64,000 bases of DNA from Pelodera strongyloides (Eukaryota; Nematoda; Chromadorea; Rhabditida; Rhabditidae): assembly GCA_036852015.1 (NCBI GenBank), contig JAANDG010000145.1, positions 124,001 through 188,000 on the forward strand, read 5' to 3'. Positions 12,755 through 24,539 of this stretch are shown piece by piece. The translations under genes and the position numbers were made by a program. Numbering within the stretch: position 1 is the stretch's first letter; every line of letters begins with the position of its first letter. The notes beneath the pieces are model-generated. The model searched no databases. It saw only the letters and a program-made list of their open reading frames with translations, and had not been told where the DNA came from.

Positions 12755-15700
12755 TTAGTCCACAAATCTCGCACGCATGGCAGCAGAATAATCCTTTGCT
12801 GAAAACATTAGATGAAAATCTACACAAAATTGATATGTGCTATTTTTATAGCTTGACACTGATCCTCTAGGTTTTTTTCATACACATCTAACCTACACGA
12901 AAGTGGGCAATTGTGAATTTCACATTTCACTTGATTCATACTGCAGTTTAAACGACTGAAATGATACTGTACCTGTGGGCCATGGACTGACAATGAGTAC
13001 AGTATCTCCCTTTTTAATGAATCCTCTCCTTTGTCCTTCTCCGATGCCGAACTGAATGCATCTTTCTGCACCTTCGGGACTATTGTCCTCAACAACTAAA
13101 GCATTAATTATTAATAAACCATAGGAAGAGAATTTTGATCCCACATTGTTAAAATAAGACCTAAAACTACTGTAAAAACACTGGAGCCTTACAGAAATAC
13201 CCACACAACGATAATGAACCAGAACCAGACAGCAGGCGTGTATTACAAGTTAGTTCGTAACGCAGTTAAATAACTAAAGAAGACCTGCAGCACTATTTTA
13301 ATAGAATAACCTACTATACAACAGATAATGAGATAGGACAGACTTGGGGTGGATAGTGGTAGAATTCCCCTCCATAGATGCATTTGTCTGGCCAGTTGTT
13401 CATCCCTACACAAAGTAACGATAGGCACCGGAGGACGGAACTTGGCCATCATCTTTGCAGTCCTGAATAAATCAGCTAATGAGAAGCTCCCGTTCTAGCC
13501 CTAGTCTAATTTATCACCTGGAACACTTTGCTCACAATCCGGGCAAGTTTTATTTGTGTTGGATAGCCATCATTGTAAATAAGGAGCACGCTAAATGTTT
13601 GTTTTGGTGTCGTCCTGCAACGGTAGACTTGTAAACAATGCAAACATTTCTTTCACTGCTTATAGATTTTGTTTATTCTTTATTCATATCCAGCGGCAGA
13701 GAATAAAGATGCAAACATTCAGTTTCTGTGACTCACATTCCCGTGATGGAAATCACAATGATTGCCGAAGCATGTGAACATAGCACTGCCGTTGTGGCCG
13801 CCAGCGCAAGGGTTTCCACCTAAACAGAAGAGCAACTATTTATAAATTTAGAGCGAAATACCGGCCGGTTTTTAAACGCATCTCAAGTACTTGCATTGCT
13901 ATGCATTTCTGCAACGTGGGGTCTAATTGGGGTCTGGTTTTAATCTAATTCTTCCTCATTTGCATACGCTGCATAAGAACGCATTGGTATAAGCAATGCG
14001 TTTCAAAAACCGGCCGGTATTTCGCTTTAAACTACCATATTTTTAGCTGATGTAATGAACTCAGCTGGGTACCACCATATAGATAAGCAAATGTAAAAAA
14101 TAATAATAGAAAACAGAAAACAACCAAACCTTTCCCCGATTGGGTTTTTTCTTCAGCACACCGTCCAAGAACTTGCTTGTGAAGAAAGCTGCTTCTGCTT
14201 CAGTACAAACCTGTGAAAAATGGTTGCATGATTCTCGCTTTTCATCTACAGAAAATCGATAGCCACTTGTGCTCCTGGGACAGTGCCACATTTACGCGAT
14301 CAAAATTTTCCCGCGCTACTCATATTCTCTCCTGGCGCACTAATGGCAGCCCTCACTAGGTGGTCAATACGCTCGACTAGGTGGAACCAATTCTGGCACG
14401 CACACTCTTTGTGGCCGCCTACTACATCAAGTTTCACGTTGCATTACTCTAACTGCATACAATGGAATTATGTGATGTTACAGTACAAAACGCGACGGAT
14501 GTTTGTACTCATATTGTAATCAGCGTACTGTAACTACCTGATGCATGCATTGCAGGGCTAGGATTGGATGTGCTCCCTTCGCTGTCTCAGCGCTTAACAT
14601 CACACAATCAGCTCCATCCAATACTGCGTTCGCAATGTCGGAGCCTAAATACTTTAATATTTTTTATTGGTTGTGAGTATGGAATTGCGATAAAGACTGT
14701 TGGTCTACAATCGATATACCTCATGAAATTGCGCGGATGCGCCGCGCACCTAATTCTAAGGTAGACAGCTGGCGCAAATGAACTGGATGTCGTACCTGTG
14801 GCGCAATTTTCGTGGGAGTGCGCCACAAGTTCGCTTCAAATCCCCCAAAAATGCGCCAACTGTAATTGTTCACTTTCCGCGCACCACTGGCGCGACGCTG
14901 TGCATCCTATGGCGGAAATGGGCCCGTGCTTCTACCACCTCAATATTTAATGACTTACATTCCGCTCTTGTGGCTCTAGGATTCCTCACCATTGATTCGA
15001 GCATTTGTGTAGCACAGATCACCGGCTTGCCAGCAATATTGCATTTGGCGATAATGCTCTGAATAATAATGATAGTACTCAACTCGTAATACGAAGTAGC
15101 TTAATTTTCGTCTACGGAAATTTACAGGAACCTGCCCCCGGGTCAATAAGTATTATCAATTTGATAGTTTGCGGCTTTGCATAGTATGAATCTCCTCCTA
15201 TGATAACACTATTTCCATACATATCCAATCAGTCAACACTTGATTAGAGATTTACGAAGCTTCCCTAAACTAGAGTGCAATTCATTTTACATTTAAAGCG
15301 AAATGCTAGCTCCTTTGGCAAATTTGCATATGATAAGCAAACCCTATGTATCCTATGCTAATTTTGTACGATTGCCGTGGACGATCGTATAAAATTAGCA
15401 TAGGATACATAGGATTTGCTTACCATATGCAAATTTTCCAAAGAGGCTAGCATTTCGCTTTAACTAATTTGTACTACATTGAAACTGTTAGTAACAAAAC
15501 AATGACATAAAAGGAAAAGGCTGAAATAGGAATTTGGAGCCTTGAACCTTTTTCTTTTTCCATAAATGTACTGATTAGAACCTGCCTTCTGTGCAATGAA
15601 AACCTTCTCCGTGGGGATGTCGATGCCCAAATCTCCTCTGGCAACCATGACTCCATCAGCTTCTTTGATGATCTCATCAATATTATGAACTCCCTCTTCA

Positions 15701-18700
15701 TTCTCAATCTTGGCGATAAGTCGGATATGACTTCCTCTGCAAGAATATAAATTCAACCACGATATATGCATAACATGTTATGCTTGAGCCTTGGACGCCA
15801 AAAAAGGATGCGCGGCTAAAACAGGGCACCCGTGTGGCGACTTTGATGGGCACCACAAGTACGCTAAAAGTTATTCATAGAGCCTTTTGCGAACCACAAA
15901 AGTTGTTTTCCTAAAAAAAGTGTAAAGCTTACCGTCCTCCCATATCGATTCTGATTTCCTTCAGGGAGATCTCATCCCTAATGAAGGAGAGAAAGATTAT
16001 GTCCACATTTTGTTCAATTGCAAACTTCAAATCATCCCGGTCCTGCTCCGTGACTGCAGGGAGACCAGTTGATACACCAGGCAGGTTCACGCCTCGAATA
16101 AAATGCTTCAAAGGGATTTAGGGCGCGCGGCAACGTCACCGCATACAACAAGAGTGCGGCTCTGTTCCCAGATGTGGCAGCGTTGCAGTACTTTCGCTCT
16201 CGCTTATGTTTTAGCAATTTCTCCTCTGATACAGTGCATACGTTACTGTGAAAAGCTACCGATACTTTTCGAAAATTTGATATCAGGTCAAAAATTGAAG
16301 CAATGCTTTTTGAAGTAAAGTTCTGGTGTTTTTGAATTTACTTCCCTGAATCTAAAACTATTTACCCTGTCTGCCAGCCAGCCACCCTCCATTCTCGATC
16401 ACACATCTCATATCGTTATTGGGGAGAAATTCGACCATTCGAAGACAGATCATACCATCTTCTATGTAGATTCGCGAACCGATATGCAGATGCTAAAGAG
16501 AATTATTTGGAAACAAAAGAGAGCACAGCTTTAAAGGGATGGGCTCACTACAAAATCACCTCGTTTGTATGCTTTAGTTTGATTGTACAAAGGTAAACTT
16601 AAACAAAGATCATAAAAAAAAGTTTCTTGAATTACTCCCTAGGGAAGATATTAGGTAAAAAGGGTGAGTATTGATCTATCTTCCGATAACGTGAGTAAAC
16701 CAGATAAACTAGGGAAGCTAAGAGATATGGCTGAAACACACTGTTTTGAGCAAAATAAACTGTAGTTTTCATCGTTTATTTTACTTAAAACAATGAAAAA
16801 CAGTGTGTTTCAGCCATATCTCTTAGCTTCCCTAGTTTATCTTGTTTACTCACGTTATCGGAAGATAGATCAATACTCACCCTTTTTACCTAATATCTTC
16901 CCTAGGGAGTAATTCAAGAAACTTTTTTTATGCTCTTTGTTTAAGTTTACTTTTGTACAATCAAACTAAAGCATAAAAAAAGGTGATTTTGTAGTGAACC
17001 CATCCCTTTAAAAAGTTAAAAAGATTAAGATTAGACCCGCCCTTGCAAGAGATCTGAACTCCGCGCGGGTCCCGCGCCTGAAATACACGGTCCGGCGAGG
17101 GCAGAATACCTTGTAAAAAAAATATTGCATAGGATAGAAAGAAGTACCTTGTGCAAGTTCTCCAGATCGATATAGATGAGTTGTGCGGTGCAAGTTTCCT
17201 TATGCAATGGATTGCTGCTCACCACTATTTCGCCGCCATCTTTTAGCTCGATCTCATCCGCCACGCCCTAGAATTTTTTATAATCACAAATTTATGCATA
17301 AAATCAAAATCCTTTTTGTTAGCTGTTTTCCTAACCATGAGCTTGTTCTTTTCCAAGAGGTAATAACTTAGCTAACAGGAGGTTTTCCAAGAGTACTCCA
17401 AACTTCATAGCCTGGTTAACTGCGTATGTGCAAACAAGTGCGTATGTTCATATCAGTACCAGTAGCTTACATTTATCTAGTGTGAGTATGCAGCATCCAG
17501 CTTGTCAACCTACAGGAGAAAGGTTTTTTTTCACATAAATCAAAATATTGGTTGAAAACGTGAACATTCGAACCCCGGCCATGATCCCAGTTCTGATCTC
17601 GGGTCCCTTTGTGTCCACAGCAATGGCCACGTGCTCAAGGGGGAACTCGGCGGAGACCTCGCGAAGGTCAGCAATCATTTGTATGTGCTCCTGAATAGTA
17701 TTTCTCATATTCTATTCGGTTCACGCGAAAAGCTACGGATAGGAAACAGTTTATACTCCGTCAGCCACACCACTCCAAAATGGCTGTATATTAGGGCCGG
17801 GTGGTCCAGTGGCACCGCGTTCGACTCTAACGCAATCGACCCGAGTTCAATTCCGGCCCACGACAACTTTGAAACCACCACCAGGCGAGGGAATCATTGG
17901 CGAAAATGAAAATTGAATCCCCTTGAATAAAGGTGCATGCTCTTGTGGTGTAAAATATTTATTTTATTTTTTATTTTATACTACCAATACGGATTTTGGA
18001 CATGAAAACTCTATAAATTGGGAATGTTGTCACGTATTATATTGGCTATTAATGATGCAATTATTACACAAACTCCTGTGATCTGCTTTATAAAGAAATC
18101 AAATGATAGAATGAAACTTCCGTCTGTAAGGCATCCTTACCGCCCTGGTTCCGTGGGACAAATTGACTCTCGCAATATTCATCCCATTCTTTATCAATTC
18201 ACGGATTTTTTCTTTCGAATTTGTAGATGGTCCTGAAATGAAAGATTGACTAGAACACCAAATTCGGATTTAGATATAGAGTTAGATATGGTGTGCACAA
18301 GACTACTGTAGTCCATTCTAAACTGAGGGTTAGATCTTATTCTTAGGAGTAAAACAGGTGTTTCAAAACAATTGCAGCTTTTCATCTACAAATCTTGAAA
18401 TGGGATATTAGAAATTCCAATGACAATAACATGGGGATGGAGAAACAGAAAAAAAAGACAAAAATAAATATATAGAGTGAAGGAGAGAGAGAGAGAGAGA
18501 CAGAGAGAGAGACAGAAACTGTCATGCATTTGCTTCCTACCTACCAATAGTGCAAATAATGCTGGTTTTGCGCACTGCGACCGCAGGAGCTCTGGGGTTG
18601 AGTCCACATAAGTGGTCAAGATTACTTGTAGTTGTACCAGAGAATTGTGTTGTGTTACTAAACATTCAATAATTGGAAGGTAAAACAAGTTCCACAGGAA

Positions 18701-19196
18701 AAAACACGAAGTCACATTAGTTAAGAGCAAATAAATAAACAAATCTTTCAACCATCAATAAATTGCCAAATTCGGACAGCAGTACTGTAAGACCGTCATT
18801 GTAAGGTTAGATGACGACCGTATGACATTTATTATATGCAAATTGCTGCGCCACCTTTGCATATAGCACATGCTAATGCAGTTGTCCAGCCTATCTTTCA
18901 AAACCACGTGGCATATCATTTTAACTATTTATTAGTTAAAAAGATCATCTCACCTCTGCACTGTTGTGTCAAGCGTGTCACACATTTTGAAACTGAAACA
19001 ATGTTTACGTTTTACTAAAAAAAAGATTTTGGGGAAAAAGAAAAAAGAACACATCAAGATCCGAAAGGTGAAAACGAGTTGTATTTGTGCAAGCGTGTGC
19101 GCACGAAAATTGAAACTATTAGAAAATCAACGCTATTTGAATAAAAATAAATAATGTTCGAAGCTTGCGGTACCTGGTAAGTGGAAAGGTCGACAT
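12755..19196 (-). CDS. pyk: pyruvate kinase
   Basis: Fifteen exons: 19196-19174, 18657-18545, 18232-18141, 17711-17574, 17267-17148, 16492-16366, 16092-15933, 15736-15586, 15058-14959, 14644-14538, 14210-14130, 13819-13737, 13462-13344, 13095-12973, 12798-12755 (1581 nt, 526 residues, the usual length). It converts phosphoenolpyruvate plus ADP to pyruvate plus ATP in the cytosol. Hallmarks in order: SIICTIGPST and [12 protein letters not shown] (PEP/nucleotide site), [16 protein letters not shown], the catalytic segment [11 protein letters not shown] (Lys267, Glu269), [11 protein letters not shown] (Asp293, Mg2+ ligand), [10 protein letters not shown] (Thr325), [15 protein letters not shown], and the C-terminal [10 protein letters not shown] and GFIKKGDTV. 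The tail [13 protein letters not shown] replaces the WRPGSG effector loop of vertebrate enzymes, so fructose-bisphosphate control may differ (inference). The first exon (MSTFPLT) is inferred from a fitting donor and an acceptor 5 bases before ATG, and is the least certain. The intron after Lys308 appears to start with GC. Confidence 0.94.
13847..14030. mobile_element. palindromic TTAA element, family B (GCGAAATACCGGCCGG ends)
   Basis: Sits in a pyruvate kinase intron. The left end is GCGAAATACCGGCCGGTTTT and the right end is its inverted copy finishing in ATTTCGCTTTAA. Non-autonomous (184 bp, no frame). Relatives are at 20245-20435 and about 34981-35151, with a diverged one at 28324-28480. 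Confidence 0.85.
14538..14930. repeat. GC-rich intronic segment with repeated GGCGCA words
   Basis: The pyruvate kinase intron between the exons at 14644 and 14959 contains several GGCGCA/TGCGCC words at about 14730-14910 in both orientations (GCGGATGCGCCGCGC, GGAGTGCGCCACAAG, ACTGGCGCGACGC). It looks like a decayed inverted-repeat element. Boundaries are uncertain, and the first ~107 bases of this span are coding exon. Confidence 0.35.
15293..15462. mobile_element. palindromic TTAA element, family C (AAAGCGAAATGCTAGC ends)
   Basis: A 170-bp near-perfect palindrome in a pyruvate kinase intron. Arms begin TTAAAGCGAAATGCTAGC and end GCTAGCATTTCGCTTTAA. The apex is GATTGCCGTGGACGATCG. A second, nearly identical copy is in an intron at 39750-39920. 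No coding capacity; mobilised in trans if at all. Confidence 0.92.
15580..15586 (-). other. probable GC 5' splice site in pyruvate kinase
   Basis: Read on the minus strand, the exon ends ...VFIAQK with AAG and the intron begins GCAGGTTC. The next exon starts AGC ATT ATC (SIIAKCN). Only this junction keeps the frame and matches the family spacing between AQK and the [18 protein letters not shown] segment. The nearby GT (GCAG/GTTC) would shift the frame. Confidence 0.6.
16531..17011. mobile_element. palindromic TTAA element, family D (AGGGATGGGCTCACTA ends)
   Basis: A 481-bp inverted repeat in a pyruvate kinase intron. The left end is TTAAAGGGATGGGCTCACTA and the right end reads AGTGAACCCATCCCTTTAA. 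Arms match over about 200 bp, with a short loop near 16760-16780 flanked by AACACACTGTTTT / AAAACAGTGTGTT-type sequence. No frame. Confidence 0.9.
17794..17980 (+). mobile_element. tRNA-derived SINE
   Basis: Begins with a tRNA-like head: pol III A box TGGTCCAGTGG at 17802-17812 and B box GTTCAATTC at 17844-17852, spaced as in tRNA genes. An unrelated ~75-bp body (CACCACCAGGCGAGGGAATC) follows, then an A/T-rich tail. The head cannot fold as a functional tRNA: there is no proper T-stem 3' strand and no U33. It lies in a pyruvate kinase intron, antisense to the gene. Confidence 0.7.
18479..18518. repeat. GA microsatellite
   Basis: Purine (GA)n tract with minor interruptions (AGAGAGAGAGAGAGACAGAG) in the second pyruvate kinase intron region. 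Confidence 0.85.
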
Positions 19197-19668
19197 GCTA
19201 ACTATGGAAAAATAAAATAGAGACAAAATTCTCCGCAAATTGCAATGTTTCATAATACTTTAAAAAATAGTTCCCCGTGCCATGAACATTTTAATGCAGA
19301 TGTTTTTTTCCGCGGTTAACGCTCTCCATCATTTATTTGTTTGTAATTCTCTTACGGCTTCACGGAATATGTAGACGTAACGTAAAAGGGTAAGACCTTT
19401 ACTTTTACTAATACAACATTTGTGGACTGTTAAAAAAGGACATATGTTATGTACAAAGTCTTCGATGCCTGACTTTAAGCTGTTTAATTTTTGCCTACAA
19501 TCATTGAAAATTTAAAGTCGTAATAAATACACATTCTAACTACTGTAGCATAATTGTATGATCAAGACATCGCAAAAAATATTTGCAGAAAAGTGAAAAT
19601 CAACTTTTTTTTTTTGGATTTTCTTGCACACCTTTCGGTAAACAAATTATTACAAATAACAAAACATG

Positions 19669-20108
19669 TTAAAGGATCGCAGTCACTTCAAAATGGTCGT
19701 TTTTCTTCGAGTTTACTTGTATTTAGTAAAGAATAGAGACAAATACTTTACCAAAACCGAATAATTTGAATTCCAACTCAGGGAGTGAACAAGTAGAAAA
19801 GTAGTTCTACTTAACTACCGCAGGATCACGAAACGTGTTCATACAGCTGCTTCCCGATCGGGAGTATGCAAATTATTTCGGCAAATATCTGCATATTATA
19901 TCTTTACATATACTGCAAGGGTCTGCAGGCATATCACTACACGTTTCATAATCCCGCGGTAGTTAAGTAGAACTACTTTTCTACTTGTTCACCCGCTGAG
20001 TTGGAATTCAAATTATTCGGTTTTGGTAAAGTATTTTTCTTTATTCTTTACTAAATTCAAGTAAACCCGAAGCAAAATGATGATTTTGGAGTGACTGCGA
20101 TCCTTTAA
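19669..20108. mobile_element. palindromic TTAA element, family E (AAGGATCGCAGTCACT ends)
   Basis: A 440-bp inverted repeat. The left end is TTAAAGGATCGCAGTCACT and the right end is AGTGACTGCGATCCTTTAA. Arms of about 160 bp contain TACTTTACCAAAACCGAATA and its complement. The loop is around 19835-19940. No coding frame. Confidence 0.92.
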
Positions 20109-20244
20109 CTCGCGCATTTCCCTCCTCAAAAAATAACTCTAGGAAAACAGGTTTTCAATATGCATTTTTGTACGCAGATAAGTTGACCAAAACATCTGAA
20201 CATCACCAAAAAAGGACATGACCATGCAAATTATGTATGTTGGT

Positions 20245-20435
20245 TTAACGCGAAATACTGGCCGGTTTTTGAAACGCATTGCGTACACCTGCTTTCTTAT
20301 GCAGCGTATGCAAATGAGCAAGAATTAGAATAAAAACTAGACCCCAATTAGACCCCACGTTGCATAAATGCATAGGAATTTAGGAATGCAAGTAAATGAG
20401 GTGCGCTTCAAAAACCGGCCGGTATTTCGCTTTAA
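20245..20435. mobile_element. palindromic TTAA element, family B copy
   Basis: Left end TTAACGCGAAATACTGGCCG, right end CCGGCCGGTATTTCGCTTTAA, minus the shared core. Its interior (CATTTGCATACGCTGCATAA in inverse) resembles the copy at 13847-14030. Confidence 0.88.
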
Positions 20436-23047
20436 AGTAAATATCATGCATTATGTGATTGATTCCTACTCGCAAATCGAATAAGGAAAATTTGAAAATT
20501 GAAGAAAAAAAAAAGAGTTTACAAATCCACAATACCCCAGTTCTACCGTAGTATTTGCTGTGCACATACATTTGGTATTCTACCAAAGAAGTTTCATAAA
20601 GTTGCACGAAAAAGAATGTTTGTATACAGTTGCCTATTTCACATCAAAATTGATTAAAATGCCGTCACGGAAATTGAGGCAATTTACATAGGTTTATTCT
20701 GCAAGGAGGGTAATTTACGATGTTTACATATGAAGCAATGGAGGAAGTAACATTTTAAATGAAGAAAAACCACGAATCTCGACAGTTATATTTATTTTTG
20801 TTCCCCAAAAACGCAGCTGTTTATTCCAATTTGCAAGAACTCGGAGAACTCTGCGTATCTCATCGTTCCACACATGTCGTGCTAATATTTCCCTCTATTT
20901 TTCTCCCTGCAACTCTTGTGTTTGCGCACTATTTACGACAGAGTAACATCGATTTTGGGCCCTAAGCGAGGAAAACAGAAAGCAAAAAATGCCGTGTTCT
21001 CAAAATAACAACAACCTTCGGAGTTACGAAAACGAACTCTTACACTTGTTTTGTTACAATGGTGAAAGTGATAGGGAGGTCCGTTTTTTCCCAATAAAAG
21101 TTAGCGTGCTAGCGGCGTGAGATCAGCGGGATTTTCAAGTTCCAAGTGCAGATTACGTGCTACCATGTTGCCAGATGTCAATTGCGCGCCGTTTGCACGC
21201 CGCTTGCAAATCAATTTATCATACCTTATGAAGCTTTCCATAGTTTTTTTCCCAGAATGCTTCAGAAGTCAGAAGAGTCCACAGGAGCTGCATAAAAGAC
21301 TCAAACTGGGTAATATAACGAGATAAACCTTGCGCAGGATAGTTGGCAATATTAATTGCTTACAAAAGGTTGCCCACAAATAAGTATGGGCATGTGGCTG
21401 GTAATTATCACACTAATGAGTCTAAGAGATGCTGTTATAATTAAAATTAAGACTTCAAATCACCACGTTAATTGCCGTCAATTATCCAAAGGCAAAACGT
21501 TTACTGTTTTCTTTATTGACCCTAACTTACAATTAGAATGATACATTTTTTGGGGCCATCTGTTCGACCCCTCGCATCTTTAGGTTTAGGATGACAACTG
21601 GCGAAAAGTAAAAAAAATAAAATAATTTTCTCTTCAAATCAACGCCCAAATACCAAACAGGAAAAGTCTTTCTATAATTTCTATTCTGGGGGTGTATCTT
21701 GCGTAGAAATTAAGATAAAGCATCTGAAAAGTTACCATTTTTCTAATAGAAAATCCATTGATGTGTAAAGAGGTGGAAACCTCAAAGTCTCAAAGTATAC
21801 ATATATCACTATTTATATATAGTTGTAGGTTTACGTAGCTATCCAATGTGTCAAAAAGTATTTATGGATCTTCCACTTGTTTTTATATCATAACTGTCAT
21901 ATACGCCGGAATGGAGTAATTGCTTAGCCCACAAAAGTACCGTCTGTAGTACGTCACAAAATGGTTTACACCGAAAAACTGAGACTGGTCGCCGACCATT
22001 TGGAGGCACATTGTGACCGTGCGGTGACCAGTTGACGACGGTTTTCGAGAAAACTTGGTCACGACAAGGTTGCCAAATCGTCACCAACTGGGTTCGTTTC
22101 AGAAAATTTTATTTTGCCAATAATTCTTCCCCTTGCCTTGGACCTCGAGCGCTATACGGTTATCACATTATTGCCGATCACAGTTTTCTCACATAAAAAA
22201 TCGGGGTAACGCTTCGGAGTAACATTTTTTCCGGAGTAACGTTTTTTCAATTTATCTCTTCTTTTAAATTTTCTTTTGTAGAAATTTAGAAACTACGCTG
22301 AAAATAAGCGACAAAATTGAATTTCATTATATTTGGCTTTTAGTTCTTCGTACCAGTTAGTTCAACAAGATCTCAAACAATTAGTTTCGTCAAAAAGCGT
22401 TTCTTTCGTGAATCATGATATTAATTTGTATTGAAATAATTTCCTTTATATTATAACACGGAAACCCTAACGCCCTTGTGGCTTTGTGTATACTCTGATT
22501 GAATTCGTTGAATAGAAATATGATTTGATGCGACTTTTTATTCAATCCTAATTCTACAATTCGGAATTTTTTTGAATGTTGATGTTTGGAAAAGCCTCAT
22601 TTCTTTACTACACATTCTTTACTTTTTGTCAAATTTTTGTGAACGAGTTCTTGGCGAGAAGTTGTGTTGTAAGTTGTAAGTACCTCAATTCCGAGCTTCA
22701 CTTTAATAAACAAAGATTTATGCTGTCTATAAGTCTATAACCACATGTAACATTTATAACCACATGTAACATGTCATGCATAACGGTGCGACTAAAAAGT
22801 CCCAAAACATGACTTATTGTTCCCACATGTTCAGTTTTCTGAGGCAAAATGCAGATCATATTTTCAAAGTATTTCTTTCACCAACCCGTGAGAATATTCT
22901 TTATTTTGAGAAAAATTACAAGAAAAATTACAAGCGGCGAATAAAGTTTTCATTTCATTGCGACATACAATTTTTTATTATTTTTTTTTCGATCAAAAAA
23001 TTTTTTTTTTTGATCGACTGGAAAAATTCAAGGTGGTTTTATTTAAT

Positions 23048-24150
23048 TGAGGAAAAAAGTTCGCGACGTTGTGTTAAATTCGGAAACAATTAGCATTTAG
23101 CATTCTGAGAATTCGATGCTGTTTCCCGGCTTATCAGTAGATTTAGTAACATAATTTTACCTATGGTTTGTGTTGTGAATTGACAATTTTCACACATTGT
23201 TCAAAGTGTAAAGTGACGAAAACAACTACGAAAATGTTCTTTTGAGTACTACGACCAAAACGCTTAACAAATGTCCCATCATCACCAAAAAATATAAATA
23301 TAATCTCCCCCTAAAATGGTTGTATTCAACATAAGATCCCTATCAATGTCATTATGTCACAATCCCTTATTTACTCATTTGGTAAACCACAAAGATTAGC
23401 AAGGATCCATAAGCTCCCTACCCATAAGAACGGGTCATGTATCTACTAATGTCGTGTACAGGTCCATCACTTTCCAATGATAAACGCATTGGCCCGGATA
23501 GCCGAAGATGCGGGTTCGACCGCCGTTTGGCCAAAACCCTAATTTTTCGTTTGCAATATAAATTCCCAAAATTTGGCTAAGCACAAACACAATTTGCGCA
23601 AACATTTGAATTATAATTACTTTATAGTTCTCCACAGCCAATAAATTGTTTGCCGTCCCCCGGGATGACGATGCCCTTTGTGGCATCTACACCTTGTTGT
23701 ACTCCGGGTTGACGATGTGTCCTCTGTGGCATCTCCAACTCATCGTTCTCCGGTATCACGATGTCTTTTGAGGCAACTCCACCTTCTTGTGGACGATGAC
23801 GACGACGATGCGGATATGCCACAAAGGACATCGTCATCCCGGGGGACGGTAATACTAATATGTATAGGATGTGGCGAACAATAAAGTAATTATCATTCTT
23901 TGAATTTTGAATCAAGCCTCAAGAATACACATTCTTTACTTATTTTTTTTGTTAACTATTTGTGAACGAGTTGTGTCTGTCTCACCGAGATATAATTGAG
24001 GAAAAACGCTCGCGCCGATTTGTTAACTTTGGAAACAATTAATATTTTCCTTTCTGAGAATACGACATTGTTTCCCGGCAATTTACTAACACAATTTTAT
24101 TATATCTATTGCGTCTTGTTGTGAATTGACGATTTTCACATACGAAAAGA
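23048..24150. repeat. direct duplication of a ~160-bp segment
   Basis: Segments at about 23048-23215 and 23996-24150 share, in order: GAGGAAAAA, GGAAACAATTA, TTCTGAGAAT, TGTTTCCCGGC, TTAGTAACA or TTACTAACA, and GTTGTGAATTGAC with ATTTTCACA. The upstream context (ACACATTCTTTACTT, GTGAACGAGTT) is also shared with 22610-22650, so the original duplicated unit may exceed 1 kb. Confidence 0.7.
23655..23860. repeat. degenerate tandem repeat with inverted ends
   Basis: About four ~50-bp units sharing GACGATG(T/C)CCT(C/T)TGTGGCATCT. The block opens CCGTCCCCCGGGATGACGAT and closes with the inverse, ATCGTCATCCCGGGGGACGG, so the whole is a hairpin with tandem interior. Frames on both strands are repeat translations. 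Confidence 0.8.
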
Positions 24151-24539
24151 ACTACAAAATGTTCTGCGAGATTTTTTGGTAATTTACAACTTATTTTTTC
24201 TTACAACTTATTATTGGGGTGGGCATGAGAAAAAATTAGAGGCTGGGATATATAATGGCTGTACCCTAGTACTCTCTATGTATGTGAGCGGGATATTTCG
24301 CAACACGCTAGCAATAAAGCCGAACAGACTATTTCGCGAAATATCCCGAAATTTCCGCATTTTTGCACAACTCGAATGCGCCCTAAAAATGAACTTTGGA
24401 AATTTATTATGGAAATAATTAATCTATTTATAAGAGCTAAAATGTACTATGTTGCGCAGTATTGTTCATTTTTCAAATTCAGATTTTATCATTTTTTTAA
24501 ATAACTCTGCATGTTTCCTGCTTTATTTTCAGAACTAAA

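Larger units (their letters stand above)
19197..24539. other. 5.3-kb gene-free, repeat-rich spacer
   Basis: No exon chain supported on either strand. It holds two palindromic TTAA elements (19669-20108 and 20245-20435), a duplicated segment (about 23048-23215 and 23996-24150), a degenerate inverted/tandem repeat at 23655-23860, and a short direct duplication AACCACATGTAACAT at about 22739-22770. It separates the minus-strand pyruvate kinase from the plus-strand chemoreceptor, so both promoters should lie here. Confidence 0.55.

Noticed and set aside
17794..17866. Functional tRNA gene
   Set aside because: Acceptor and T-stem compete for the same bases, there is no U33, and a SINE-like body and A/T tail follow.
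23485..23530. tRNA or SINE head (GGGTTCGACC box)
   Set aside because: Only a B-box-like word is present, with no acceptably spaced A box. The same applies to GGTTCGTTCCC near 27690.
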